From: Terrirubrum flagellatum
GTDB lineage: Bacteria; Pseudomonadota; Alphaproteobacteria; Rhizobiales; Beijerinckiaceae
DNA length: 64,000 bases
Reading direction: 5' to 3'
NCBI RefSeq assembly: GCF_022059845.1
Contig: NZ_CP091851.1
Span: forward strand, 2,666,001-2,730,000
Shown here: positions 8,852-18,059 of the stretch, piece after piece
Numbering within the stretch: the stretch's first letter is position 1
How the letters are laid out: every line of letters begins with the position of its first letter
Made by a program: the position numbers and the translations under genes
Notes under the pieces: generated by a model
Told to the model about the DNA's origin: nothing
Seen by the model: the letters and a program-made list of their open reading frames with translations, nothing else
Databases searched by the model: none

Positions 8852-9531
8852 GTTTCGGCCCATTGTCTGATCAGATTGTGATAGACGCCGGCGAGGCGCA
8901 CAGTCGCTTCATCGTCAGCGCCGCGCTCCGCCTGCAATTCCTGCACGGTTCGATCAAGATCGAACAGGATCGTACGCTGTCCCTCGTCGCGGATCATGCT
9001 CTGCACCCAGAAGATCGAGGCGACGCGCATGCCGCGTGTGACCGGCGTCACGCAATGCAGGCTTGTCGAGGGATAGAGAACGAGATGTCCGGCCGGAAGC
9101 TTGACCTCGTTCGCACCGTAAAGCGTTTCAATCGAAAGATCGCCGCCATCATACTCTTCCGGCTCCGACAGGAAGAGTGTAGCGGATAGATCGGTGCGAA
9201 GGCGCTCGCCGGTGAAGACGGACGTTCGGATTGCGCCATCCACATGCACGCCGAACGTCTGCCCTTCGCCGTAATGATTGAACATCGGCGGCAGGATGCG
9301 CAGCGGCAGCGCCGCCGACATGAAAAGCGGGCTGCGACTGACGGCGGCGAGCACAAGCTCGCCGAGCTTCTTCGATACGGGCGACTCAAGTGGAAGCTGG
9401 TAATTCTTCTTGACCGCCGCCGCCTGCGGCCCTGCCGTCGCACGGCCGTCCTGCCACTCCGCTTCGCTCATCGCCTTGCGACATTGAGCGACTTCTTCTG
9501 GTGTCAGGACGTCGGGAATGCAGAGCAGCAT
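8848..9531 (-). CDS. PiuC/YbiX-type Fe(II)/2-oxoglutarate (PKHD-type) hydroxylase
   Basis: The 227-residue sequence matches the PKHD-type hydroxylase family found beside catecholate-siderophore receptors (PiuC, YbiX). Visible iron ligands are the His and Asp of FGVHVDG and the His of TSLHCVTPV; the Arg of [12 protein letters not shown] is the expected 2-oxoglutarate ligand. The family C-terminus ([12 protein letters not shown]) is present. It lies nine bases after the Fiu-like receptor and overlaps exbB, as is common for this family. The exact substrate of these enzymes is not established. Confidence 0.92.
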   Translation of the reverse strand: MLLCIPDVLTPEEVAQCRKAMSEAEWQDGRATAGPQAAAVKKNYQLPLESPVSKKLGELVLAAVSRSPLFMSAALPLRILPPMFNHYGEGQTFGVHVDGAIRTSVFTGERLRTDLSATLFLSEPEEYDGGDLSIETLYGANEVKLPAGHLVLYPSTSLHCVTPVTRGMRVASIFWVQSMIRDEGQRTILFDLDRTVQELQAERGADDEATVRLAGVYHNLIRQWAET

Positions 9532-9540
9532 GCAGGTCCC

Positions 9541-11973
9541 TCAATATTTGAAGTTGACGCTGAAATAGGCGACGCGGCCGGGCGCGACGTAAACGTAAGG
9601 CACAGCGCTGCGGTAGAAGCCGTCATACAACAGCTTGTCGAAGACGTTGTTGACCTGCACTTTCGCCGACACGTTCTTCGTCAGCTTGTATTCGGCCAGA
9701 AGATCGAAGCGCCATCCGCCCGGCAGAATGTTGCTGTTGGCCGCAAGCGTGCCGCCATATTGCTGGCTGATATAGGTCGCGCCGCCGCCAAGCGTCAGAG
9801 CGTCCGTGATGTCGTACTTCGTCAGGATGTTGAACGATTGGTGTGCGATGTTCGCGAGTTTCTGGCCTACATTCGCCGCGATCGCCGACTTCGTCACGTC
9901 AGTCTTCATGAACACCGCGCCGCCAAAAACGCTCCAGCGATCGGTGATCTTGCCGGCGACGCTGAACTCGACGCCGTCGACGCGGTAGGCGCCTGTCGCC
10001 TGCACATTCGCTCCGACGGTCTCGCGCGCATTGTCCTTTTCATTCCGGAACAGCGCCGCGGTCGCCAGAAGATGACGATCAAACAGCTCCCATTTCGTGC
10101 CAATTTCGTAGGACTTGTTCTTTTCCGGCCCAAGCGTCGCGTTCGCTGCGGTCAGCGCGCCATAGTCGGCCGCGCCGCCGTCGAGCTCCGATCCCGTCGG
10201 ATTCGAGGACGTGCCATAGGCGGCATAGACCGCGGCGTAAGGCAGGACCTTATAGGTGACGCCAAGATTCCAGTTGAAGATGTTGTCGGTGCGGCCGAGA
10301 TTGGTGATGACGTTGTTGGCGCCGACAGAGGACGCGCCGATCTCATAGCGATCGAAACGCACGCCTCCGGTGACGAACAGCTTCTCCTGAAAATTCAGCG
10401 TGTCGAGCGCATAGACGCTCTTGGTATCGACCGTCACCGTCGTCGGGCGGCCGGTGCGGATGAATGTCCCAGTCCAGGGAATGGACGCGGGATTTGGATT
10501 CCAGAGATTGAGCGTCGTGCCCGGGATCGCGCCAGGCACGTTCGCTTCCGTCGCGAGCGATTGGTATGTGTCGCGCATCAGCTTTTCACGGCTGAACTCC
10601 GTGCCGATGACCATGGTGTGGCCGACGCCGGCGGTGGCGAATTTCAGCGTCAGGTCGGTCTGGTTGGCGTAGGTCGCTTCGGTCTGATAGCGGCTTTTCG
10701 CTGTCGATGGCACCGTCCAGAGCGCGGGATTCGGATTGGTCACGACAGGCGTACCGGGCGCGCCCGCGACATAGTCGAGCAGCGAATTGCTGTAGCGCGT
10801 GGTGTTCGTCAGCGTGGCGAATTCGTTGATGTTCCATTCCGCCTTCGCCGAGGCGATGTCCTGTTTCGCCTTCTGGAAATCGCGATTGGGCATGCCGTAA
10901 TAATTGTTGCGGTTGAGGCCGGATTCCGTCCATGGCCGCAAGGTCGCCGAATTGAACGGCACGCCCCAGTCGGGAAGCTGATCAATGTCGGTGTGCGAAT
11001 AAGACAGCGTCAGCTTGAAGCTGTCGCTCGGCCGGTAGGTCGCGGCGAGCGCGCCGCCCCAGCGATCATCATGCACATAATCGCGGCCGGCGACGTCGGC
11101 CTTCTGCCACATCACGTTGCCGCGGATGGCGAGTTGATCTGTGAGAGCCTGATTGATGTCGGCGGTGACGCGGCGCGTCATGTCGGTGCCGACTGTCGTC
11201 GAGATATTATAGAAGCTGTCGAAACCCGCCTGCTTGGTCACGACATTAATCGCGCCGCCGCTGGTGCCGCGGCCGCCGATGACGCCCGCCGGACCTTTCA
11301 GGATTTCGACCTGCTCGGTGTTGAAATTCTCGCGGATGTTCACGCCCGCGTCGCGCACGCCGTCGACATAGAAGTCGTTGCGCGCGTCAAAGCCGCGAAT
11401 GAATACGCGATCGCCATAGGCGTTGCCGCCTTCGCCGGTGCCGAGCGTGACGCCGGGCGTCGTGCGCATCAGTTCGCGGAACGAGGTCGCGCCCTTGTCG
11501 GAGATCACTTCCTTCGGAATGGTCGTGATGGTGCGCGGCGTGTCGAGCAGCGGCTGCGTCAGCTTCTGCGACGCGGAGCGGTTGACCTTGTAGGGCGCGG
11601 CGGGATCGGCGTTGGGATTGGAGCCCGGACCGCCCGTTCCGCCGATCCCGGCCGCGGCGGACTGTGCGGGAACGGCCGCCGGCGCCGGCCGCGCCACGCG
11701 CGGACGCGCAGATTGGGCAGGCCGAGGCTTCGCCTGCCGGACGCGCACCGGCTTCGGCTTGCGCTGCTCCGCCGGCGCTTCGACCGTCACCGCGGGAAGC
11801 TGCGTCGACTGCGCCTTGGCCTCACCAACCGGCGCCGCCGTCGCGATGCAGGCGGCGGTCAGCACTCCAAGACCGACCGCCGTCGTCGCAGCCGGCGCCT
11901 TGGGTTCGAATGTGTGCATTGGCCGCTTCGGGCTCACGCCCCGTAACGACGCCGGAATCTTGCTTGTGGTCAT
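9541..11973 (-). CDS. TonB-dependent catecholate siderophore receptor (Fiu-like)
   Basis: An 810-residue outer-membrane receptor. Residues 1-55 form a long twin-purpose leader ending near AKAQS, followed by a Pro/Ala linker, a plug domain (about 130-280; RTITTIPKEVISDKGATSF, RVFIRGFDARNDFYVDGVRD, QVEILKGPAGVIGGRG) and a 22-strand barrel ending in the aromatic YFSVNFKY. The plug signature is that of ferric-siderophore receptors, and the PiuC-type neighbour fits the Fiu/PiuA catecholate group. It is the first gene of the operon with piuC-like, exbB, exbD and tonB. ATG at 11973 follows GGGG at a suitable distance. No Fur, RirA or Irr box was recognised upstream. Confidence 0.9.
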   Translation of the reverse strand: MTTSKIPASLRGVSPKRPMHTFEPKAPAATTAVGLGVLTAACIATAAPVGEAKAQSTQLPAVTVEAPAEQRKPKPVRVRQAKPRPAQSARPRVARPAPAAVPAQSAAAGIGGTGGPGSNPNADPAAPYKVNRSASQKLTQPLLDTPRTITTIPKEVISDKGATSFRELMRTTPGVTLGTGEGGNAYGDRVFIRGFDARNDFYVDGVRDAGVNIRENFNTEQVEILKGPAGVIGGRGTSGGAINVVTKQAGFDSFYNISTTVGTDMTRRVTADINQALTDQLAIRGNVMWQKADVAGRDYVHDDRWGGALAATYRPSDSFKLTLSYSHTDIDQLPDWGVPFNSATLRPWTESGLNRNNYYGMPNRDFQKAKQDIASAKAEWNINEFATLTNTTRYSNSLLDYVAGAPGTPVVTNPNPALWTVPSTAKSRYQTEATYANQTDLTLKFATAGVGHTMVIGTEFSREKLMRDTYQSLATEANVPGAIPGTTLNLWNPNPASIPWTGTFIRTGRPTTVTVDTKSVYALDTLNFQEKLFVTGGVRFDRYEIGASSVGANNVITNLGRTDNIFNWNLGVTYKVLPYAAVYAAYGTSSNPTGSELDGGAADYGALTAANATLGPEKNKSYEIGTKWELFDRHLLATAALFRNEKDNARETVGANVQATGAYRVDGVEFSVAGKITDRWSVFGGAVFMKTDVTKSAIAANVGQKLANIAHQSFNILTKYDITDALTLGGGATYISQQYGGTLAANSNILPGGWRFDLLAEYKLTKNVSAKVQVNNVFDKLLYDGFYRSAVPYVYVAPGRVAYFSVNFKY

Positions 11974-11989
11974 GCTCGCAGCCCCTTGT

Positions 11990-12007
11990 CGCGACCTTCA
12001 GGTCGCG
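11990..12007. promoter_or_regulatory. Stem-loop in the leader of the Fiu-like receptor gene
   Basis: CGCGACCT (11990-11997) and AGGTCGCG (12000-12007) pair perfectly around a two-base loop, ending 16 bases before the receptor start codon. It may be a translational control hairpin or an operator. Apart from it, 11974-12433 holds no gene or riboswitch that I could recognise; it must contain the receptor promoter. Confidence 0.35.
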
Positions 12008-12433
12008 TCGCCCATGCGTTCCAGACGCTGGGTGGCTGCAGGCTGCCTTGCTATGGAACAGTCGCCTCCTCGCAATCCTGACCAAACCTGTCAAGATTAC
12101 GGCGCGATAGGCGCATGCGCTCACCGCATGATTCCCCAAAGTTGCGCGCTATTTCCGTCAGATGTTGCAACGCTGCTACGCGCTAGCCACCACCTGTCAT
12201 CGTTAAACCGGCGCCTTGAAGCCATCGCCATGCCGAAAGCCACGCCGAACGCCCAACGCGACACGCCCCTCTCTATCAGTCGACTTTTGATGCTCTCCGC
12301 CAAAGGCTTGGCGTCGCGCCCAACCGCGGCCACGCATGTCGCTCTCAGGGAAGATCAACGCCGCATTCGAGATTGATGCCGCTCCGATCAGCCGAAACAG
12401 CGAACGAGCTCCACAAAGCGACCTTCCTTCTTC

Positions 12434-13366
12434 TCAGGAACGAGTCCCCCGCTGCCGTGGAATTGCTTTGCTTTGAGAGACCGCGCCTGAGCGGCTGAGG
12501 ACAGAGCGGACAAGCGCCGCAGCTTCGCTGCCTTTGCGCGCGCGGCGCCAAAGATCATCGGCAAACCGTTCATACAATCGGACCGGCTCTTCATCCGAAG
12601 TCAGCATCGCCACGCCCGTCCGAATGTTCGGCAGTTCGCCTCCCAGCCGGAATGGGCTCAGGCCAAGCGTTGTGCGTCCGGAAGTTCGAAAAAGCTGGAA
12701 AGCGACGTTCGGCAGGGTTTCTTCTATAAGCGCGATTTGGACGCCCATCGGTTCGCTTTCTATCAGCGCCGCCAAATGTTCAACCTCTTCGCGCGCGGCC
12801 AGGCGACGGCTCAACAGTTCATGGTCAGGCAGATCGAATCTGCCAACGACGCCGAGTTTCAGCCAGCGTTCAATCTCCGGAACCGTAACAAAATTTACAA
12901 CGCTGAGACGCCTGCGATCGCGCGCTGTTTTGCGTTCATTGAGCGTCGTGATGACTTGATCAATTTCCGACCCGGCTCCGCCGCCGTCAGCACGATCCTG
13001 AGGCAATGCCTCGAGCAGCACCTTTTTCAAGTAGAAAGGATACTTTTCGGTCGTCAGCAAATACGACATGGGTGGGAAATGCGCGACAACTTGCTCAGAC
13101 TGCTCTTCGATCTGGCGCATGCGTTCGAAATAGCTGATTGCGCTTGAGTAATACTCGACGCCTACGCCAAGAAGCGAGGCGATCGACGTTTCCAGGACCT
13201 GAGCGAGCCTCTCCAGAGTCTCGATCTTGACCATCTCGCCGTTTTCAATCCGATAGACGGCCGCCCGCGAAATCCCGATTTTCTTCGCGACCTCTTCCGC
13301 AGAAGCGCCCTTTCCCATTCGATAGGCTTTCAAGCGCTGCCCGATCTCCTCGAAGCTGACACTCAT
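12434..13366 (-). CDS. XRE-family transcriptional regulator with large C-terminal domain
   Basis: Residues about 6-62 are a Cro/CI-type helix-turn-helix (IGQRLKAYRMGKGASAEEVA, then GISRAAVYRIENGE as recognition helix). The remaining 240 residues have no transmembrane segment and match no family I can name; they include LSRRLAAREEVEHLAALIES and a Leu/Arg-rich centre that may bind a ligand or dimerise. It is divergent from pyrF, with a 240-base gap to the pyrF start, so it probably regulates the pyrF-ABC operon and itself. ATG at 13366 gives MSVSFEEIGQRL, a normal start for this fold. Confidence 0.8.
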   Translation of the reverse strand: MSVSFEEIGQRLKAYRMGKGASAEEVAKKIGISRAAVYRIENGEMVKIETLERLAQVLETSIASLLGVGVEYYSSAISYFERMRQIEEQSEQVVAHFPPMSYLLTTEKYPFYLKKVLLEALPQDRADGGGAGSEIDQVITTLNERKTARDRRRLSVVNFVTVPEIERWLKLGVVGRFDLPDHELLSRRLAAREEVEHLAALIESEPMGVQIALIEETLPNVAFQLFRTSGRTTLGLSPFRLGGELPNIRTGVAMLTSDEEPVRLYERFADDLWRRARKGSEAAALVRSVLSRSGAVSQSKAIPRQRGTRS

Positions 13367-13606
13367 CGGGCCCTCTCGCGGCTGATTGTTTCCGCACAGG
13401 GCATTTCTGTTTGCTCACGATTTTGTCAAGCCGTCGCCAGAACCGCACAAATTTCGAGTTTGACTATTTATGGAGACCAATCTAAATACTGAGACAATCG
13501 AGTCGGCGAGCGGACTGACCGCGCCTTGAAGATCGCCAGGCGACGCCGCGCCATGGAGGCGAAGGCTGTGGCTCTCGAGCGGCTGAGCATTGGGGGTGGG
13601 GAGTCT

Positions 13607-14533
13607 ATGGAATCGAGGCCATGGATCGATATCGTCGAAGGCAACACGGCGCGACATGGCTGCCTCGTCGCCGGAATCGACCCTTTTCTTCCCGATATTC
13701 CGTCGTTCTTCGAAGAAGACAACGGCGGCGCGTGGATCGAGCGTTATGTCCAGTTCCTGCTCGATACGATCGAAGGCCATGTTGGATTTATAAAATTCCA
13801 ATCCGCTTACTTTGAGGCGTGCGGAATTCCTGGATTGGCGGCTCTCTCGGCGGGAATGAGGCGGGCGCGCGCTGCGGGGATTGGCGTGATTTTCGACGCC
13901 AAGAGAGCGGATATCGATCCGACTGCATCAGCATACGCTCGCGCCTATTTGACCCCCGCCCATGCTGGCGGAAGCGGTGATTTCGAGACCGATTGCCTCA
14001 CGGTGAATCCGCTCATGGGGCCGGATTCTCTGGAACCGTTCGTCGAGTGCGTCCGGCGCTATGGCAAAGGATTGCTGGTGATATGTCGCACTTCAAATCC
14101 GGACGCATCCTGGCTCCAGGATCGCATGGCGGGAAATCGATCGATTTCGGACTGGGTCGCAGAGTTGATCGGCAGCTTCGCCATGAAGACGGAATTGTCG
14201 GATCGCTTGAGTCCGATTGGCGCGGTCGTAGGAGCAACAATACCCCAGGGAGGCCGCCTCCTGCGACAATTGCTTCCAAGATCAATCATTCTCGCGCCGG
14301 GCCTCGGCGCTCAAGGGGGCGATCCAGCAACCATTCGTTCACTCAGAGGCTCCCGTCCCGGCGATGTGCTGGTCCCCGTATCGCGTGGATTAACGCGGGT
14401 GGAGGATCGCAGTATTTCGATCAGCGCCTATCGGAAAATTATCGTCGAACGTCTTGATGGCTTCAGACAAGCAGTGGCGGACGGTCAACCGCATATCCTG
14501 GCGTCGACAGCGACGCCTCCGGTTGCTGCTTGA
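13607..14533 (+). CDS. pyrF: Orotidine 5'-phosphate decarboxylase, type 2 (PyrF)
   Basis: The 308-residue product has the type-2 OMP decarboxylase pattern: LVAGIDP with a substrate-contact Asp, FIKFQSAYFEACG (Lys), and the catalytic FDAKRADIDPTASAYA carrying the Lys/Asp-x-Asp charge network, then VGATIPQGG and PGLGAQGG for phosphate binding. The enzyme converts OMP to UMP, the last step of de novo UMP synthesis. Several upstream in-frame starts exist; ATG at 13607 is preferred because GGGGTGGGGAG ends just before it and the protein then begins at the conserved region. It opens a transporter operon rather than a biosynthetic one, so it may be a second, salvage-linked copy. Confidence 0.9.
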   Translation: MESRPWIDIVEGNTARHGCLVAGIDPFLPDIPSFFEEDNGGAWIERYVQFLLDTIEGHVGFIKFQSAYFEACGIPGLAALSAGMRRARAAGIGVIFDAKRADIDPTASAYARAYLTPAHAGGSGDFETDCLTVNPLMGPDSLEPFVECVRRYGKGLLVICRTSNPDASWLQDRMAGNRSISDWVAELIGSFAMKTELSDRLSPIGAVVGATIPQGGRLLRQLLPRSIILAPGLGAQGGDPATIRSLRGSRPGDVLVPVSRGLTRVEDRSISISAYRKIIVERLDGFRQAVADGQPHILASTATPPVAA

Positions 14534-14749
14534 CTTTAGAATGCCGGTTCTGATTTTGCAGCCACGCGCCCGTCCTTGCTTCGTCACTCGCGAAGAGACT
14601 TTTAACTCAATATCGCACGCTTGGACAACGCGCGACCGTCGGGTATTGGTTTGGGAACGTGATGACGGAGCTTGATCGCGTGGGCGCATCGCTCATACCG
14701 TCATGATAAGCTTTGGACCAGAAGATTGATATCCCCGCATGATCGCTCG

Positions 14750-15481
14750 ATGATCCGCGCCAGAGGCGTCGCGAAGCATTTTTCCACCCGCGGCGCGCGC
14801 GTAGAGGCGTTGCGGCCGGTCGATCTCGATGTCGCGCGCGGCGAATTCGTCAGCATCATCGGCCCATCCGGCTGCGGAAAATCAACGCTGCTGCGCATCA
14901 TCGCCGGCCTCGAAACCGCGAGCGAAGGCGCGATCGAGATCGACAGCGCGGCAAGCCAGCGCGCCGGCTTCGTGTTCCAGGACGCGGTGTTGCTGCCCTG
15001 GCTCACCGCACAGGAGAATGTGCGATTTCCGCTCGACGTCTCTGGCGTCGCGCGCGCAGACGCCGACGCGACCGCGCAAAAGCTGCTCGCGCTCGTGGGA
15101 TTGCAGGGATTCGAAAAGGCGCTTCCGCGCGCGCTGTCTGGCGGCATGCGCCAGCGCGTCTCGATCGCGCGCGCCCTCTCCTACGATCCGCCGTTGCTGC
15201 TCATGGACGAGCCGTTTGGCGCGCTCGATCTCTTGACGCGCGACCGGCTCAACGACGAGCTTCTCGCGATCTGGACGGCGACGACGAAAACGATCCTGTT
15301 CGTCACGCACAGCGTCGAGGAGGCCGCCTATCTCTCCGACCGCGTCGTTGTGATGTCGCCGCGGCCGGGAACGATCAAGCGCATCTATGACGTGCCGCTT
15401 AAGCGTCCGCGCGGCGAACAGACGAAGCTCGATCCGGCCTTCCATCAACTGATGGCCGATCTCAGGCGCGATCTGAAATGA
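14750..15481 (+). CDS. ABC transporter ATP-binding protein (nitrate/taurine/NMT1-type importer)
   Basis: A 243-residue ATPase with Walker A GPSGCGKST, Q-loop FVFQDAVLLPW, signature ALSGGMRQRVSIARAL, Walker B LLLMDEPFGALD and the H-loop VTHSVEEAAYLSDR. The wording EEAAYLSDRVVVMSPRPG is characteristic of the SsuB/TauB/ThiZ group. It powers the permeases at 15478-16248 and 18060-18833. ATG at 14750 is the first Met before the conserved start; its stop overlaps the permease start as ATGA. The 216 bases after pyrF contain no gene. Confidence 0.92.
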   Translation: MIRARGVAKHFSTRGARVEALRPVDLDVARGEFVSIIGPSGCGKSTLLRIIAGLETASEGAIEIDSAASQRAGFVFQDAVLLPWLTAQENVRFPLDVSGVARADADATAQKLLALVGLQGFEKALPRALSGGMRQRVSIARALSYDPPLLLMDEPFGALDLLTRDRLNDELLAIWTATTKTILFVTHSVEEAAYLSDRVVVMSPRPGTIKRIYDVPLKRPRGEQTKLDPAFHQLMADLRRDLK

Positions 15482-16248
15482 CGGCTGCGTCCTCACTCTG
15501 GCGCCGACCGCTCGAACTGCTCGCGGCGTTCGCTGCGATTGCAATCGCCTGGGACCTCTATGTCAGGCTCTCCGATGCGCCGGCCTATCTCCTGCCTGCG
15601 CCGCTCGACGTCGGCGCGGCGCTGATTCAATCGATGCAAAGCGGCGAGCTCGCGCAGCATCTTCTCTACACGCTGAAAAATCTCATGCTCGGCTATGTCG
15701 CGGGCGCGCTGCTTGGCGTCACCAGCGGCGCAACGCTGGCGAAATCGCCGCGGCTGGAAAAGATTCTGGGCGGGCCAATCCTCTTCCTGCAGACGGCGCC
15801 GAAGATCGCGCTCGCGCCGCTGTTCGTGATCTGGTTCGGGCTCGGCCTCGCCTCGAAGATCGCGCTCATCATCTCGCTGGTGTTCTTCCCCGTGCTGATC
15901 GGAACCATGGTCGGCCTGCGCTCGCTCGACAGCCGGCTTGGCGATCTCGCGCGATTGCTCAAGCTCAATCTCTGGCAACGGCTGTGGCGCATCGAACTGC
16001 GCGCTGGACTACCGGAGATATTTGTGGGCTTGCGCATTGGCGCGGTGCAGGCGGTGGTCGGCGCCATCCTCGCGGAATGGATGTCGGGCAAGCAGGGGCT
16101 CGGCTATCTCATGACCTTCGCGTCCGCGACCTACAAGACGCCGCTGCTGTTCGGCGCGGTTGTGCTGACCGCGCTGATCGGAGTCGCCGTCTATCAGATC
16201 GTCGAAACGATCGAAAAGCGGTTGCTCGCCTGGCGGGACGCGCCATGA
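15478..16248 (+). CDS. ABC transporter permease, SsuC/TauC/ThiX-like (first copy)
   Basis: A 256-residue inner-membrane protein with about six helices. The EAA-like coupling loop is visible (GDLARLLKLNLWQRLWRIELRAGLPEIF, shown here by its positions near residues 156-180), followed by the family end GLGYLMTFASATYKTPLLFG. It starts inside the ATPase stop codon and its own stop overlaps the phosphorylase start as ATGA. A second permease of the same family lies at 18060-18833, so the channel may be a heterodimer. Confidence 0.9.
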   Translation: MTAASSLWRRPLELLAAFAAIAIAWDLYVRLSDAPAYLLPAPLDVGAALIQSMQSGELAQHLLYTLKNLMLGYVAGALLGVTSGATLAKSPRLEKILGGPILFLQTAPKIALAPLFVIWFGLGLASKIALIISLVFFPVLIGTMVGLRSLDSRLGDLARLLKLNLWQRLWRIELRAGLPEIFVGLRIGAVQAVVGAILAEWMSGKQGLGYLMTFASATYKTPLLFGAVVLTALIGVAVYQIVETIEKRLLAWRDAP

Positions 16249-17039
16249 GTCAGAACATGCGCGACAACAAGCGATCGGCGGCGTTTCCCTGGCTGAATGG
16301 CCGCCCGACGCATCTGCCCTGCGGCCCCGGCGATATGCCGTCCTGCGTTCTGCTGCCCGGCGATCCCGATCGCGTGACGCTCGCCGCCGCGTTGCTCGAC
16401 AATGCGCGCGATTTCGGCCGGCGGCGTGAATTCCACGCCGTGCGCGGCGACTGGAGAGGCTCTCCCGTCGGCGTGTGTTCAACCGGTGTCGGCGGCCCCT
16501 CCGCGGAGATCGCCGTCGTCGAACTCGCCAATCTCGACGTGACCTCGGTCATTCGCGTCGGGGGCATGGGCGCGTTGCAAGCCGATTTGCCGCTTGGCGG
16601 ATTCCTGATCGTCGATCAGGCCGAGGGCGCGACGGGCGCCGCAGCGATCTATGGCGCGACGGGCGCGGTCAATGCGAGCGCCGATGTGGTTGACGCGCTG
16701 GAAGAAGCGGCGCGGACGCTCGGCTTCGCCCATCGCCGCGGCCGCGTTCATACGACCGACAGCTATTACTGGGGTCAGGGCCGGTCGGCGCGTCCCGACG
16801 GGAGGCCATCTCCAACGCCTGACATCGTGTCGCGGCTCGCGGCGCAAGGCGTCTGCGGCCTCGACATGGAGGCGCAGACAGTCTTCGCTGTGGCGAAAGC
16901 GCTGGGATTGCGCGCCGGCGCAGTGCTCGCCGTCCATGGCAATCGCGCCACCGACGAGTGGCTTGAAGATTACGAAGAGACTCAAGCCAATCTCATCCGC
17001 CTCGCGGCGACAGCCGCAGCGCTTCTTGGTTCGAACTGA
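16245..17039 (+). CDS. Nucleoside phosphorylase, uridine phosphorylase-like
   Basis: A 264-residue member of the PNP/UDP phosphorylase superfamily, which cleaves nucleosides with phosphate to base and pentose-1-phosphate. Signatures read in order: LLPGDPDRV (phosphate and base side), GVCSTGVGGPSAEIAVVEL (phosphate/ribose loop), VIRVGGMGALQ, and the late GLDMEAQTVFAVAKALGLRA whose Met-Glu contacts ribose, then AVLAVHGNRATDEW. The GDPDRV and MEA wording fits uridine phosphorylase better than purine enzymes. It is embedded between two permeases of one ABC importer, suggesting the imported compound is a nucleoside or yields one. Exact base specificity is not readable. Confidence 0.85.
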   Translation: MSQNMRDNKRSAAFPWLNGRPTHLPCGPGDMPSCVLLPGDPDRVTLAAALLDNARDFGRRREFHAVRGDWRGSPVGVCSTGVGGPSAEIAVVELANLDVTSVIRVGGMGALQADLPLGGFLIVDQAEGATGAAAIYGATGAVNASADVVDALEEAARTLGFAHRRGRVHTTDSYYWGQGRSARPDGRPSPTPDIVSRLAAQGVCGLDMEAQTVFAVAKALGLRAGAVLAVHGNRATDEWLEDYEETQANLIRLAATAAALLGSN

Positions 17040-17062
17040 ATTTTAGATCGCAGGAGAGTTTC

Positions 17063-18055
17063 ATGAAACGCCGCACCTTCCTCGCCGGAGCCGCAGCCGC
17101 CGCAAGCCTGCCGCGCTTCGCCATTGCGCAGGGCGCGCAATCCGCGACGCTGCAGATCGACGGCGCCGCCGTGCCCTTCTACGCGCCGATCTATGTGGCG
17201 CAGGAGAAAGGCATGTTCGCAAAGAACGGCGTCGATCTCCGCATCATCTACGCCGCAGCCGCCGACATCATGCGCAATGTCGCGGTCGGCAATGCGGAGC
17301 TTGGATTTCCGAACGGCGACGCTGTCATCGCTGCGAAGGCGAGCGGGCTGCCGGCGAAGGTGGTCCATACGACCTATCAGCGCGGCATCGGCGCGACCCT
17401 GTTCAAGGCGGCGAAGGGCTTCAAGAGCTTCGCCGATCTCAAGGGCAAGACGCTGGCCGTGACGAGCCTCGGCAGCCCGAACTATCTGCAGTTACAGGTC
17501 GGACTGAAGAAGGCGGGGCTTACACTGAACGACGTGAAGGTCGAAGTGATCGCGACCGGCGCGATCGTGCAAGCGCTGCAAGCCGATCAGGTCGATGCGA
17601 TCGTCTTCTCCGAGCTACGCAAATACAATCTCGAAGCCGATGGCGTTCAGGTCGGCATGATCTCGTCGAACGACTTCCTGCCGTCCTTCGGCAATGTCGT
17701 CGTGACAGGCGAATCGACGCTGAAGTCGAAAGCGAAGGTTGTGAAGGGCTTCATCGCGGCGTTGGACGAAGCGCTGACATGGGTCATCACCGGCCATGTC
17801 GACGAGGCGATCGCGCTTGCGATCGAAAAGCACGCGCCGACATGGAAGGGACAGGAGGCGATTCTCGCGAAGGCGTTCAACGAATCCTTCGCGCCGTCGA
17901 TCTGGCAAAGCCCGCTGACGAAGGTGAAGGGGCTCGGCGCCGGCGATCTCGCAGCGTGGCAGAGCAACATCGATATTCTCGCGGAATACAAAGTGATCGA
18001 CAAAGGCTTCAAGGCGGCGGATCTCGTGATCCAGCCTGCGGACGTGGCGGCCTGA
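17063..18055 (+). CDS. ABC transporter substrate-binding protein, NMT1/ThiY-type
   Basis: A 330-residue periplasmic protein with a twin-arginine-like leader (MKRRTFLAGAAAAASLPRFAIA, cut near AIAQG, about residue 24). The mature part follows the NMT1/SsuA fold: PFYAPIYVAQEKGMFAKNGV near the N-terminus, GNAELGFPNGD, FADLKGKTLAVTSLGSPNYL and a C-terminal lobe with WKGQEAILAKAFNES. This family binds thiamine-pyrimidine precursors, sulfonates, riboflavin and related small molecules. With pyrF and a nucleoside phosphorylase in the same operon, a pyrimidine-like ligand is a reasonable inference. ATG at 17063 follows AGGAGAG at good spacing. Confidence 0.88.
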   Translation: MKRRTFLAGAAAAASLPRFAIAQGAQSATLQIDGAAVPFYAPIYVAQEKGMFAKNGVDLRIIYAAAADIMRNVAVGNAELGFPNGDAVIAAKASGLPAKVVHTTYQRGIGATLFKAAKGFKSFADLKGKTLAVTSLGSPNYLQLQVGLKKAGLTLNDVKVEVIATGAIVQALQADQVDAIVFSELRKYNLEADGVQVGMISSNDFLPSFGNVVVTGESTLKSKAKVVKGFIAALDEALTWVITGHVDEAIALAIEKHAPTWKGQEAILAKAFNESFAPSIWQSPLTKVKGLGAGDLAAWQSNIDILAEYKVIDKGFKAADLVIQPADVAA

Positions 18056-18059
18056 AACG

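Noticed and set aside
9244-11946. 900-codon plus-strand open frame opposite the Fiu-like receptor
   Set aside because: Antisense shadow of an intact TonB-dependent receptor; no ribosome site and no recognisable domain.
11974-12433. Cobalamin or other riboswitch upstream of the siderophore receptor
   Set aside because: I looked for the conserved B12-box and junction strings on the minus strand and did not find them; only a short hairpin is present.
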